Source: CAZQRP01 sp964596125 (GTDB lineage Bacteria > Chloroflexota > Dehalococcoidia > GIF9 > UBA5629). From it: DNA of 64,000 nt. Position 1 is the first letter of the stretch. Each line of letters opens with the position of its first letter. Below the pieces are notes generated by a model, which saw only the letters and a program-made list of their open reading frames with translations, searched no databases and was not told the origin of the DNA. The DNA is taken from NCBI GenBank assembly GCA_964596125.1, contig CAZQRP010000001.1, positions 255,361-319,360 on the forward strand, read 5' to 3'. Positions 1 through 7,529 of the stretch are shown here, piece after piece. The translations under genes were made by a program, and so were the position numbers.

Positions 1-1402
1 CTGCTTTCACCAGTAACCTGTCCCCTTCCCTGTAAATCTCCGAGACAGTGCCCCTCCGATAATTCACTCCTTCACCCTGTACCCTTTCATAAAACTCCTC
101 ATATCCTTTACCAAACGCCCTGATATCGATATAGCACACGGTAACTTTTGCCCCGGGTATCTTTTGTTTGATATACAATGCCTGCTTTGCGGTAGACATG
201 CAACATACCCGGGAGCAATATTCGACATTGACACTTTTATCTCTGGAGCCGACACATTGAATGAATACTACGTTCTGCGGCTTTTTACCGTTTATCTCAA
301 TCTCGCCTCCGGTCGGTCCGGAGGATGCAGATAGACGTTCAAACTCATGACCGGTGATGACATTTGGATAGACCCCATAGCCATATTCCGGCTTCAGACG
401 AGCGTCAAAACTATCATAACCGGTAGCAATGACTATTGTACCTACCTCCAGTTCCAGGTTCTGTTCCTGCTGGCTAAAATCGATTGCATTCGACGCGCAT
501 ATATCCATACAGGCTGTGCAATCGCCCCCATGAAACCGCAGGCAGCTACCTGGATCGATAGCATAACCCGGTCCGGAGACCGGCACGGGGTGAATCGCAG
601 TACGGTTGTTTAGGCCGAAATCGAATTCATCGGCCGTTTTTACCGGGCATACTTCCCTGCAATTGCCGCATGCAGTACATAGCTCGCTGTGTACATATGT
701 CGGTTTTCTTTTAATCCGGACCTTAAAATTACCGATATAACCCTCTACGCCAGCTACTTCGGAATGGGCAAGCACTTCTATGCTGAGATGACCGGTCAGT
801 TCCGATAGTTTAGAGAGGACCATCTGTTCGGCATCATCCATAGAAGGAAATGTCTTATCCATCCGGGCGACATGGCCGCCAAGATAGGGCTCCCTTTCAA
901 CGAGATAGACTTTAAAGCCGGCAGCACTGATATCCAGTGCCGCCTGAATCCCGACTATGCCTCCACCTATTACCAGTGCAGCAGGTGTCACAGCAACCCT
1001 TTTAGCTTCCAGAGGTTTCGAAAGTGTCACATTGGCTACTGCAGCCGAAACGAGTAGCTTGGCCTTCATGGTAGCTTTGTCTACGTTAGAGTGTACCCAG
1101 GAACACTGTTCCCTGATGTTGGCTCTATCCATACAATATGGATTAAGTCCTGCCTGCTGTACATTATTCATGAAAGCGACCTGATGCATCGACGGCGAGC
1201 ACGAGGCTATGACCACCTTATCGAGCTTAAACTCGATGATGTCATCATTTATTATTTGCTGTCCCGGGTCGGAGCATACATAGCGGTAATCTCGCGCTAC
1301 TGCCACCTGCGGCAGGTTCTGAGCAAATTCTACAACTTCCTGTACTCTCACCGTACCGGCAATGTTTCTACCGCAGTGACAGATGTATACGCCTATTCTC
1401 AT
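1..1402 (-). CDS. hdrA: HdrA-like FAD/Fe-S oxidoreductase subunit (C-terminus beyond the left edge)
   Basis: An uninterrupted reverse-strand frame starts at ATG 1402 and is still open at base 1, giving about 467 residues. It opens MRIGVYICHCGRNIAG, a usual HdrA N-terminus with a CxC motif. An FAD-binding GGGIVGIQAALD motif follows near residue 145, then a ferredoxin-like cluster (CTACGNCREVCP) and a second Cys-rich stretch (CTACMDIC). The end of the visible part contains VGSRDKSVNVEYCSRVCCM, the conserved HdrA Fe-S region. HdrA subunits carry the flavin that splits or merges electrons in heterodisulfide-reductase complexes; the acceptor here is unknown. Its ATG overlaps the stop of the upstream hdrA fusion in an ATGA, so translation is probably coupled. 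Seen directly: frame and motifs. Inferred: participation in one complex with the two upstream genes. Confidence 0.92.
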   Translation of the reverse strand, partial: MRIGVYICHCGRNIAGTVRVQEVVEFAQNLPQVAVARDYRYVCSDPGQQIINDDIIEFKLDKVVIASCSPSMHQVAFMNNVQQAGLNPYCMDRANIREQCSWVHSNVDKATMKAKLLVSAAVANVTLSKPLEAKRVAVTPAALVIGGGIVGIQAALDISAAGFKVYLVEREPYLGGHVARMDKTFPSMDDAEQMVLSKLSELTGHLSIEVLAHSEVAGVEGYIGNFKVRIKRKPTYVHSELCTACGNCREVCPVKTADEFDFGLNNRTAIHPVPVSGPGYAIDPGSCLRFHGGDCTACMDICASNAIDFSQQEQNLELEVGTIVIATGYDSFDARLKPEYGYGVYPNVITGHEFERLSASSGPTGGEIEINGKKPQNVVFIQCVGSRDKSVNVEYCSRVCCMSTAKQALYIKQKIPGAKVTVCYIDIRAFGKGYEEFYERVQGEGVNYRRGTVSEIYREGDRLLVKA

Positions 1403-4122
1403 AAGGTAACAGGCTCCTTCTCCATCCTGGCAAGCTTAATACAGGCTAAAGCGGCTGCAGCGCTTGCCTGTGCAACCGTATCAGAAATATCCTTGGGGCC
1501 CTGGCAACACCCGGCCATATATATTCCGTCGGTCTCACATTCGACGGCCTTCAGCTTCGGATGTGCCTCCTGGAAAAAGCCGTCAGGTCCGGTAGAAATA
1601 GTGAGCGTTTTCGCCAGCTCTTCCGCTTCGTTTCGCGGTCGTAGACCTGTTGCCAACACAACCAGGTCGGCTTCCTCTTCGTATACTTCTCCCAGCAGTG
1701 TATCTTCAGCTTTTACTATGAGCTTGTCCCCTTTCCTGTAGACCTCGGAGATAACTCCCCGACGGTATAGTACTCCCTCCCTCTGTACTCGTTCATAGAA
1801 CTCCTCATATCCCTTGCCGTATGCTCTGATGTCGATATAGCACACCGTAACCCTGGTATCAGGTAATTTAGATTTTATATACCATGCCTGCTTTGCAGTG
1901 GACATGCAACATACCCGGGAGCAGTAGTCAACATTGACACTTTTATCCCTTGAACCGACACATTGAACGAATACTACACTCTGTGGTTCCTTACCGTTTA
2001 TTACAATCTTGCCTTCGGTAGGTCCTCCGGCCTGGTCAAGTCTTTCAAGCTCGAGTCCGGTAATGACATTGGGATAAAGTCCATAGCCGTACTCCGGCTT
2101 CAGACTCAGGTCAAACGTGTCGTACCCGGTGGCGATGATTATGGCACCTACCTTTCTTTCCTGGTATTCTTCTGACATCCCGTGATTAATTGCCTCAGGA
2201 TCACAGACCCCTTCACATTCATAACACTCAAAGCAGCCCTCTATTTGTGATGCCAGACAACGTCCGGCCTCCTCTTGTGCCTCTTTGGCAGAGTAACCTT
2301 GCTCGACCTCGCTGAAGGCGAGCGTCCGCTTTTCCGGTTCCAATTTTTGCAGTTTCACCCGTTTCTTAGAGGGAAAACGCTCTTTGGCAGCCGTCAGTTT
2401 GGCATCAATGAGTTTTTCCGGAATAGCTTTCGCCTCTTCTGGTGCCGGAGGCATTCCCTTTAAATATCTATCTATGGAGCAGGCTGCTTTCTTGCCGGCA
2501 GCTATGGCAGTAATGACCGTATCAGGGCCACTGACCACATCTCCACCGGCAAAAACACCATCCCTGTTCGTGGCTAACGTAGCTGTATCAACGGAGATTG
2601 TGCCCGTCTCCGTTACCTCAAATCCCGACTGTTCAATAAATTCGAGGTCCGGTACCTGACCTAAAGCCGGTATAACAGTATCAGCATCGATAACAAACTC
2701 GGAACCCTTGATAGGAACAGGGCGACGCCTGCCGCTGGAATCTGGTTTGTCCAGCTTCATCCTGACGCATTCTACGCTGGTCACCTTACCATCTCTGGAG
2801 ATTATCTTGGTTGGCGCCGCCAGGAACATGATTTCAACGTTTTCTTCTGCGGCTGCTTCAACCTCATCAGTAACCGCCGGCATTTCCTGGCGTGAACGAC
2901 GATACAGTATGGTAACCGATTCAGCACCCAGGCGCTTTGCCACCCTTGAAGCATCGATAGCTGTATTGCCGCCACCGATAATCACTACCTTTTTGCCAAT
3001 TTCGGCTTTGCTACCCATATTGAAGCTGTAGAGAAAATCGACGGCATTGATAACTCCGGAAACGTCTTCACCTTCGATTTGTTGCTTTACGTTGTTATGG
3101 GCACCGGTCGCAATAAAGACCGCCTGGTATGAGTCCTGTAGTTCCCTCAGTGTTATGTTTTTTCCTATTCTTACACCGGTCTTAATCTCAACACCTAACC
3201 TCTCGATGTAGTGTATCTCACCCTTGAGTATATCCCTGGGCAGACGGTATTCGGGAATACCAACCCGGAGCATACCGCCCGGCTCAGGGAGAGCTTCAAA
3301 TATGGTAACCTCATAACCCAGCAATGCAAGATCATTTGCCGCGGCCAGACCTGCCGGTCCGCTGCCAATAATGGCAACCCTCATGCCATTTTTAGTAATG
3401 GCAGGGACTTCCAGTTTCTCAATATCTACCTGGTCTGCAGCATATCGTTTCAGGGCGGCAATCGCCAGGGGGTCGTCGATCTGTCCACGGTTACACGCCT
3501 GCTCACAGGGATGGTAGCATACCCGGCCGCAAATACCGGGAAGCGGGTTCGTTCTTCTGATAAGCGTATAGGCTTCCCGGGCTCTACCTGCTACAATCAA
3601 AGCGAGATAGCCCTGGACATTTGTGGAGATAGGACAGGCTGTCTTACAGGCCGCTTTGCAGGGTTGTACTTCCCTCTTATCGATTGTATATTTAGCCGGT
3701 ACCGCCTGGGGAAAGGGAATGTAAGCCGCTCTTCTTATGCTTAAACCCATGTCCCATTCGCTGGGAACAATGGCCGGGCAGACGTTGGCGCATTCTCCGC
3801 ACCCGGTGCACTTATCCAGGTCGATATATCGTGGTTTTTTCTTTATTCTTACTGAAAATCCAGCACCGCTTCTGGTCACGCTCTCTACTTCAGAATACGT
3901 CATTAGCTCGATATTCGGGTGTGACCCGACTTCCACCATCTTTGGAGTACCGATACATTGGGGGCAATCGAGCGTAGGAAAGACTTCGGAAAACTGCAGC
4001 ATATGTCCCCCGATAGTGGGGCTCTTTTCCACCAGGACTACTTTAAATCCGGCGTTGGCGATATCTAAAGCAGACTGCATACCGGCGATACCGCCGCCTA
4101 TTATCAATGCGCGGGAATTCAT
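1399..4122 (-). CDS. HdrA fused to an internal GltD/NfnB-type NAD(P)H-dependent oxidoreductase
   Basis: This 907-residue protein has HdrA sequence at both ends and a glutamate-synthase-small-subunit-like unit in the middle. The N-terminal FAD motif GGGIAG is at residues 9-14, CPQC at 53-56 and a [4Fe-4S] cluster at C105, C108, C111 and C115. From about 150 the GltD/NfnB-type unit begins, with Cys at 155, 159, 163, 198, 202, 206 and 210, FAD motif GSGPAG at 253-258 and the NAD(P)-site GGGNTAIDASR. HdrA sequence resumes with CFECYECEGVC and ends with the GCCQGPKDISDTVAQASAAA tail. The C-terminal ferredoxin pair of methanogen HdrA is absent. Such a fusion could link NAD(P)H to Hdr chemistry, possibly by flavin-based bifurcation; that is inference. 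It follows the HdrBC fusion gene by 92 bases. Confidence 0.9.
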   Translation of the reverse strand: MNSRALIIGGGIAGMQSALDIANAGFKVVLVEKSPTIGGHMLQFSEVFPTLDCPQCIGTPKMVEVGSHPNIELMTYSEVESVTRSGAGFSVRIKKKPRYIDLDKCTGCGECANVCPAIVPSEWDMGLSIRRAAYIPFPQAVPAKYTIDKREVQPCKAACKTACPISTNVQGYLALIVAGRAREAYTLIRRTNPLPGICGRVCYHPCEQACNRGQIDDPLAIAALKRYAADQVDIEKLEVPAITKNGMRVAIIGSGPAGLAAANDLALLGYEVTIFEALPEPGGMLRVGIPEYRLPRDILKGEIHYIERLGVEIKTGVRIGKNITLRELQDSYQAVFIATGAHNNVKQQIEGEDVSGVINAVDFLYSFNMGSKAEIGKKVVIIGGGNTAIDASRVAKRLGAESVTILYRRSRQEMPAVTDEVEAAAEENVEIMFLAAPTKIISRDGKVTSVECVRMKLDKPDSSGRRRPVPIKGSEFVIDADTVIPALGQVPDLEFIEQSGFEVTETGTISVDTATLATNRDGVFAGGDVVSGPDTVITAIAAGKKAACSIDRYLKGMPPAPEEAKAIPEKLIDAKLTAAKERFPSKKRVKLQKLEPEKRTLAFSEVEQGYSAKEAQEEAGRCLASQIEGCFECYECEGVCDPEAINHGMSEEYQERKVGAIIIATGYDTFDLSLKPEYGYGLYPNVITGLELERLDQAGGPTEGKIVINGKEPQSVVFVQCVGSRDKSVNVDYCSRVCCMSTAKQAWYIKSKLPDTRVTVCYIDIRAYGKGYEEFYERVQREGVLYRRGVISEVYRKGDKLIVKAEDTLLGEVYEEEADLVVLATGLRPRNEAEELAKTLTISTGPDGFFQEAHPKLKAVECETDGIYMAGCCQGPKDISDTVAQASAAAALACIKLARMEKEPVTL

Positions 4123-4214
4123 ACTATGTCACCCGTGTTCCTTAAAAAACGTTACGATACCTGCAGGATATAGTAATAGAGACTGATAATGAATTGAGTT
4201 TCGGCTCTACGAAT

Positions 4215-5333
4215 TTAAATCACCTGTATCAGCAGTTCTGCGATATCCTTGACTTCAACCTTTCCTTCGCAACCTGTAGTCTTGACCGCATCCTCCAAGT
4301 TTAACAGACAGAAAGGACAGGCAGTGGCTACAATATCTGCGCCCATATCCACCGCATCTCTGATTCTTATAGCCGCCAGACGTTCTTCTGAATCGCTCGC
4401 CTCCAGCCACATCCGGCCACCTCCTCCCTCGCAGCATAAGCTCCTCTCCCTGGAGCGGTCAAATTCGATAAATGTTATACCCGGAATAGCGTCAATGATA
4501 GACCGCGGCTCCTCGAAAATAGCATTCTGTTTACCTAAATAGCATGGATCGTGGTATGTCACTACCTTGTTTAACTCGCCGGAAAAAGCGATGTCTCCGT
4601 TTCTGATCAGCCCTGCTATCAGTTGAGTATAATGCATAGCCTGGATCTCGTTGTCCCGGTACCTGTTCTTAAAAGCGTCATAGCAGTGCGGCGACGTGGT
4701 CACTATCCTGGATATGCCGTAGTTATGGAACAGCTTGAGATTGTCCTCGACCAGCATTTCAAATAGACCCTCTTCACCCATTCTCCGCACTTCGCTTCCG
4801 CAACAGGTCTCCTCATTTCCCAGGATTCCAAAATCAGTCCCTGCTTTGGACAGACACTGTACTATGGCTTTAGCCACATCCTGAATCCTGGGATCATAGG
4901 ATGCCGCACAGCACACAAAATAGAGCAGTTCCGCTTTATCCCCCCGGGAAAAGTCCCTGGTTTCGATTTCATTTGCCCACTCTGCCCTCCTGGTCCTGGT
5001 CTTCCCCCAGGGATTACCATGTTTAAACACACCCTCCAGCGCATCGATAGCGGTCTTCGGTATGTTCCCCTTCTCCACACGGGAAGACCGTATAGTAATG
5101 ATTAATTCGTGGGGCTCCAGACCACGGGGACAGCGAATGGTGCAGGTCTGGCACGTTGTGCAGTCCCATAATTCATCAAGGTTATTAACAATATCTGAGC
5201 TTTCATCGAGCATTGCTTCACGCACTAACCGCCTGATATTGAGCGTACTTTTCGGTGAGACGGGGCAACCGGCCGTGCACTTGCCGCATTGAAAGCATTT
5301 GTGCAATTCGTATTTTTCAGCCAGGCTTTGCAT
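4215..5333 (-). CDS. HdrC-HdrB fusion: ferredoxin domain plus two CCG domains
   Basis: The 372-residue protein starts with two [4Fe-4S] motifs, C13/C16/C19/C23 and C58/C61/C64/C68, as in HdrC. Two cysteine-rich CCG domains follow, as in HdrB: CCAASYDPRI with ETCCGSEVRR, then HDPCYLGKQN with LCCEGGGGRM and ATACPFC. In Hdr enzymes the CCG domains hold the noncubane clusters that reduce a disulfide; in many bacteria the true substrate is unknown. The HdrC and HdrB parts are in one chain, like HdrD but shorter. The start is preceded by a GGAAAGAG ribosome site. It is the first gene of the operon with the two HdrA-type genes, so it is the likely terminal electron-accepting subunit. Confidence 0.92.
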   Translation of the reverse strand: MQSLAEKYELHKCFQCGKCTAGCPVSPKSTLNIRRLVREAMLDESSDIVNNLDELWDCTTCQTCTIRCPRGLEPHELIITIRSSRVEKGNIPKTAIDALEGVFKHGNPWGKTRTRRAEWANEIETRDFSRGDKAELLYFVCCAASYDPRIQDVAKAIVQCLSKAGTDFGILGNEETCCGSEVRRMGEEGLFEMLVEDNLKLFHNYGISRIVTTSPHCYDAFKNRYRDNEIQAMHYTQLIAGLIRNGDIAFSGELNKVVTYHDPCYLGKQNAIFEEPRSIIDAIPGITFIEFDRSRERSLCCEGGGGRMWLEASDSEERLAAIRIRDAVDMGADIVATACPFCLLNLEDAVKTTGCEGKVEVKDIAELLIQVI

Positions 5334-5364
5334 TTTCTCTTTCCATCCCCGCTTATGAAAACTA

Positions 5365-5370
5365 ATTATA
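5365..5370 (-). promoter_or_regulatory. Candidate -10 box for the Hdr operon
   Basis: On the reverse strand TATAAT lies about 32 bases before the HdrBC start. The matching -35 is poor (TTCTGA at a 17-base spacing), so activation or a different start is possible. Confidence 0.35.
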
Positions 5371-5594
5371 ACTCTAAAAGGGTATTATCAGAAAATCATG
5401 CTCATAAGTCGGGGCATTTGAGATAATCCGCTTGTAGTATGGAACCGGTCAGTGCTGTGCTTCTCAACTGGCTAACATCCCACAAACAGCACCGCAGAAG
5501 TGTCAATGAGTACCGTTTCCGGATTTCCTTACTACGGTATTCCGCAGGTGCTATAATTTGACAACATAGACTATTTGAAGATAGGAGAAAAGAC

Positions 5595-6200
5595 GTGAAG
5601 ATTTTAGGTCTATCATGCAGCCCACGGGTACAGGGAAACACTGAACTATTGTTGAGGGAAGCACTCAATGGAGCGCAACAGGAAGGAGCAGAAGTAGAGC
5701 TTTATAGCGTTTCTGGTAAAGCTATAAGGCCCTGCGATGACTGCAGAGCTTGCCGGGGGACAGGCGAATGCTATATCAAGGACGACATGCGGAATCTCTA
5801 CGATAAACTACTGGAAGCAAACGGTATCATCTTCGGCACCCCGATATACTGCTATTCCATAACAGCTCAGGCTAAAACGATAATTGACCGGACGATTGCG
5901 TTGAACCATCCTGAGAAAAATTTGACCAACAAGATTGGAGGAATAGTAGTTGTAGGTGGCAGTCTCGGGCTTATAGATGCCGTGAAAGACTTGTATTTCT
6001 ATATCGTTACTCGCCAGATGCTCCCGGCTAATTTTGTAGCTGCTTATGCCGGTGTCAAAGGTGATGTAAAGAAGTTGCCGCAGTGCATGAAAGCAGCTCA
6101 TGACCTAGGACGGCAGATGGTCATGTTAGCTGCCAAGAAGTTTGAGTACCCCCGCGAAATTAAGAGGGCACACATAGCCTACGGGACCCACACCCGTTAG
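5595..6200 (+). CDS. Iron-sulfur flavoprotein / NADPH-dependent FMN reductase family
   Basis: This 201-residue flavodoxin-fold protein opens MKILGLSCSPRVQGNTE, the FMN-phosphate loop of the FMN reductase family. It then has a compact cysteine motif C47-x2-C50-x2-C53-x5-C59, which matches the CX2CX2CX4-7C signature that holds a [4Fe-4S] cluster in iron-sulfur flavoproteins (Isf). GTPIYCYSITAQAK is the second flavin-contact loop. Isf proteins move electrons between ferredoxin and low-molecular-weight acceptors in anaerobes, sometimes reducing O2 or peroxide; the role here is not known. The start is GTG at 5595 with AGGAG eight bases upstream. It is divergent from the Hdr operon and shares a 261-base intergenic region with it, so co-regulation is possible but unproven. 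Confidence 0.88.
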   Translation: MKILGLSCSPRVQGNTELLLREALNGAQQEGAEVELYSVSGKAIRPCDDCRACRGTGECYIKDDMRNLYDKLLEANGIIFGTPIYCYSITAQAKTIIDRTIALNHPEKNLTNKIGGIVVVGGSLGLIDAVKDLYFYIVTRQMLPANFVAAYAGVKGDVKKLPQCMKAAHDLGRQMVMLAAKKFEYPREIKRAHIAYGTHTR

Positions 6201-6686
6201 CGGCCAGGGGATTGAGGGTATAGCGGTTTCAACTGATAAACTTATGACTGGCCGGAAATATTATACTCTATGGGGTAGGGTATATTAACTTGTTTGACGT
6301 GAATGTAGTGCAATGAAGGGCATTGTCAATATGGTCTGAGATGATAATCTTTTACATCCATGCTACTAAGCCCATTAAACCCATAATAGAGTGGTCAGGT
6401 CAAATGAACTACAAAACAACCAAAAAGTTAATTAAGCAATGATTGGGAATTAATCCCACCTCCTGAAGAAGTAATGAGAGTTAGAAAGCTTTGCCGAGCC
6501 ACTTGCAGCAGGACTGGCTGGGTGGTTTTGATAGGCTGTTGCAACTGGTTTGTTATTACCGGGGACTATTGACTGTCAATTAAGCGATATCTTTGCAAAC
6601 AGGCTCCCTTTAGCGTATAATGATTTTAATAGTGCAAGTTTAGGTTATTACAAGCTTCTTTGAATCCCACCAGATTTATTTTAAGT
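6201..6686 (+). other. Noncoding stretch upstream of the zinc-ribbon gene
   Basis: No convincing gene is seen in about 490 bases. It has a 7-base inverted repeat (CGGCCAG at 6201-6207 with CTGGCCG at 6248-6254) just past the flavoprotein stop. A 9-base stem with one G-U pair lies at 6503-6511/6536-6544. A TATAAT box sits at 6615-6620 with a TTTGCA -35 eighteen bases upstream, which could start the zinc-ribbon transcript. Confidence 0.4.
6591..6620 (+). promoter_or_regulatory. Candidate promoter of the zinc-ribbon gene
   Basis: TTTGCA and TATAAT are 18 bases apart. Transcription from here would give a leader of roughly 110 bases, which contains the start-codon hairpin at 6687-6740. Confidence 0.4.
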
Positions 6687-6740
6687 ATTGGATGACCCGT
6701 AACTCTAACTAAAATTAACGAAAATAGGAGGTCATCCAAT
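6687..6740 (+). promoter_or_regulatory. Inverted repeat that can hide the ribosome site and start codon
   Basis: ATTGGATGACC (6687-6697) is perfectly complementary to GGTCATCCAAT (6730-6740), with a 32-base loop; T6686 could add a wobble pair with G6741. The 3' arm takes in the last two bases of the AGGAGG ribosome site (6726-6731) and the first two bases of the AUG (6739-6741). Folding would block initiation, as in RNA thermometers or protein-controlled leaders. The pairing is seen in the sequence; the regulatory role is inference. Confidence 0.55.
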
Positions 6741-6927
6741 GAGTCATCAGGACAAATCGATCCAGTGTTCCGATTGTAAGGCTACGTTCACTTTCAGCGC
6801 CGGGGAACAAGAGTTCTTCAAATCTAAAGGCTTTACCAATGAGCCTAAGCGTTGTCCCTCATGCCGTCGAGCCAACAAAGCGCAGCGTTCCGGCAGTGGA
6901 AACCACGGCTATAGTTCCAACTGGTGA
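6739..6927 (+). CDS. Small zinc-ribbon protein (zf-trcl type)
   Basis: The 62-residue protein has CxxC pairs at C10/C13 and C39/C42, separated by FTFSAGEQEFFKSKGF, the pattern of the short 'probable zinc-ribbon' (zf-trcl) family. The tail is basic and Gly/Ser-rich (RSGSGNHGYSSNW), which suits nucleic-acid contact. AGGAGG lies eight bases before the ATG, an unusually strong ribosome site that is partly covered by the inverted repeat at 6687-6740. The following genes encode an RRM protein and a DEAD-box helicase, so a role in RNA handling or cold response is plausible. No biochemical function is known to me for this family. Confidence 0.8.
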   Translation: MSHQDKSIQCSDCKATFTFSAGEQEFFKSKGFTNEPKRCPSCRRANKAQRSGSGNHGYSSNW

Positions 6928-7062
6928 ACGTTTTGTGCCTTGTACGCCTCAAGCAGGGAAGATATAGAAATAACGTTTGAGCCTGTTGAAGGCAGACCTG
7001 TGTGTTGTAGTGGTTCCTCAAGTACAGTCAGAGTGAGCAGCTAATGCTCGTTTGCTCTTGAA

Positions 7063-7100
7063 GACATACACAGGCCGGGTATTCCTGTCCTGTGTATGTC
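7063..7100 (+). terminator. 12-bp hairpin between the zinc-ribbon and RRM genes
   Basis: GACATACACAGG (7063-7074) and CCTGTGTATGTC (7089-7100) form a perfect stem with a 14-base loop. No U-run follows, so it may be a U-less terminator, a processing site, or part of the RRM leader, since the RRM start is only 39 bases downstream. Confidence 0.45.
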
Positions 7101-7139
7101 ACCAGAACAAGGACTACACAATTCAAAGAAAAGGGCGAC

Positions 7140-7466
7140 ATGAATATATTTGTGGGTAATTTACCGCTTGAGGTGACTGAGGATGAACTGCGACAGGAGT
7201 TTATGGCTTTCGGAGAAGTTACATCCGTAATCGTCACCAGCGACAGGTATATCGGTAGTGGCCAACTATGTGGATATGCCTTTGTTGAGATGGCGTCACT
7301 ATCTGAAGGCGAAGCCGCAATTACAGGCCTCAAAGGTAAAAGACTGAGGGACCGGCTCATTAATGTTGTTGAGGCCCTCCCTCTTTCAGATGATAAAGAT
7401 AATGGATTCCTCTATAGCAGAAGGATTGACCGCTTTAGTGGAAGAAGCAGAAAAAGAAGATACTAA
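7140..7466 (+). CDS. RNA-binding protein with one RRM domain
   Basis: The 108-residue protein is nearly all one RNA-recognition motif: RNP2 is IFVGNL at residues 3-8 and RNP1 is the QLCGYAFVEM region at about 42-51, followed by a basic tail ending RSRKRRY. Bacterial single-RRM proteins of this kind bind single-stranded RNA and are often cold-induced. I chose ATG 7140, which directly precedes NIFVGNL and has AAGGGCG upstream. A longer reading from GTG 7092 would start inside the 12-bp hairpin and add 16 residues of unlikely sequence. It lies between the zinc-ribbon gene and the DEAD-box helicase gene, 63 bases before the latter, so the three may share control. Confidence 0.9.
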   Translation: MNIFVGNLPLEVTEDELRQEFMAFGEVTSVIVTSDRYIGSGQLCGYAFVEMASLSEGEAAITGLKGKRLRDRLINVVEALPLSDDKDNGFLYSRRIDRFSGRSRKRRY

Positions 7467-7529
7467 ATCATTTGAGTTGCCTGCTATGTTTTACCTGCAG
7501 GCACCTCTAACTATTACTAAGGAGACTTA

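Noticed and set aside
1091..1741. A 216-residue + strand frame across the junction of the two hdrA genes
   Set aside because: Both HdrA proteins on the other strand are clear; the + frame shows a mixed composition typical of a shadow.
7092..7139. N-terminal extension of the RRM protein from GTG 7092
   Set aside because: The GTG is inside the 3' arm of the 12-bp hairpin and the added residues are not RRM-like; ATG 7140 fits better.
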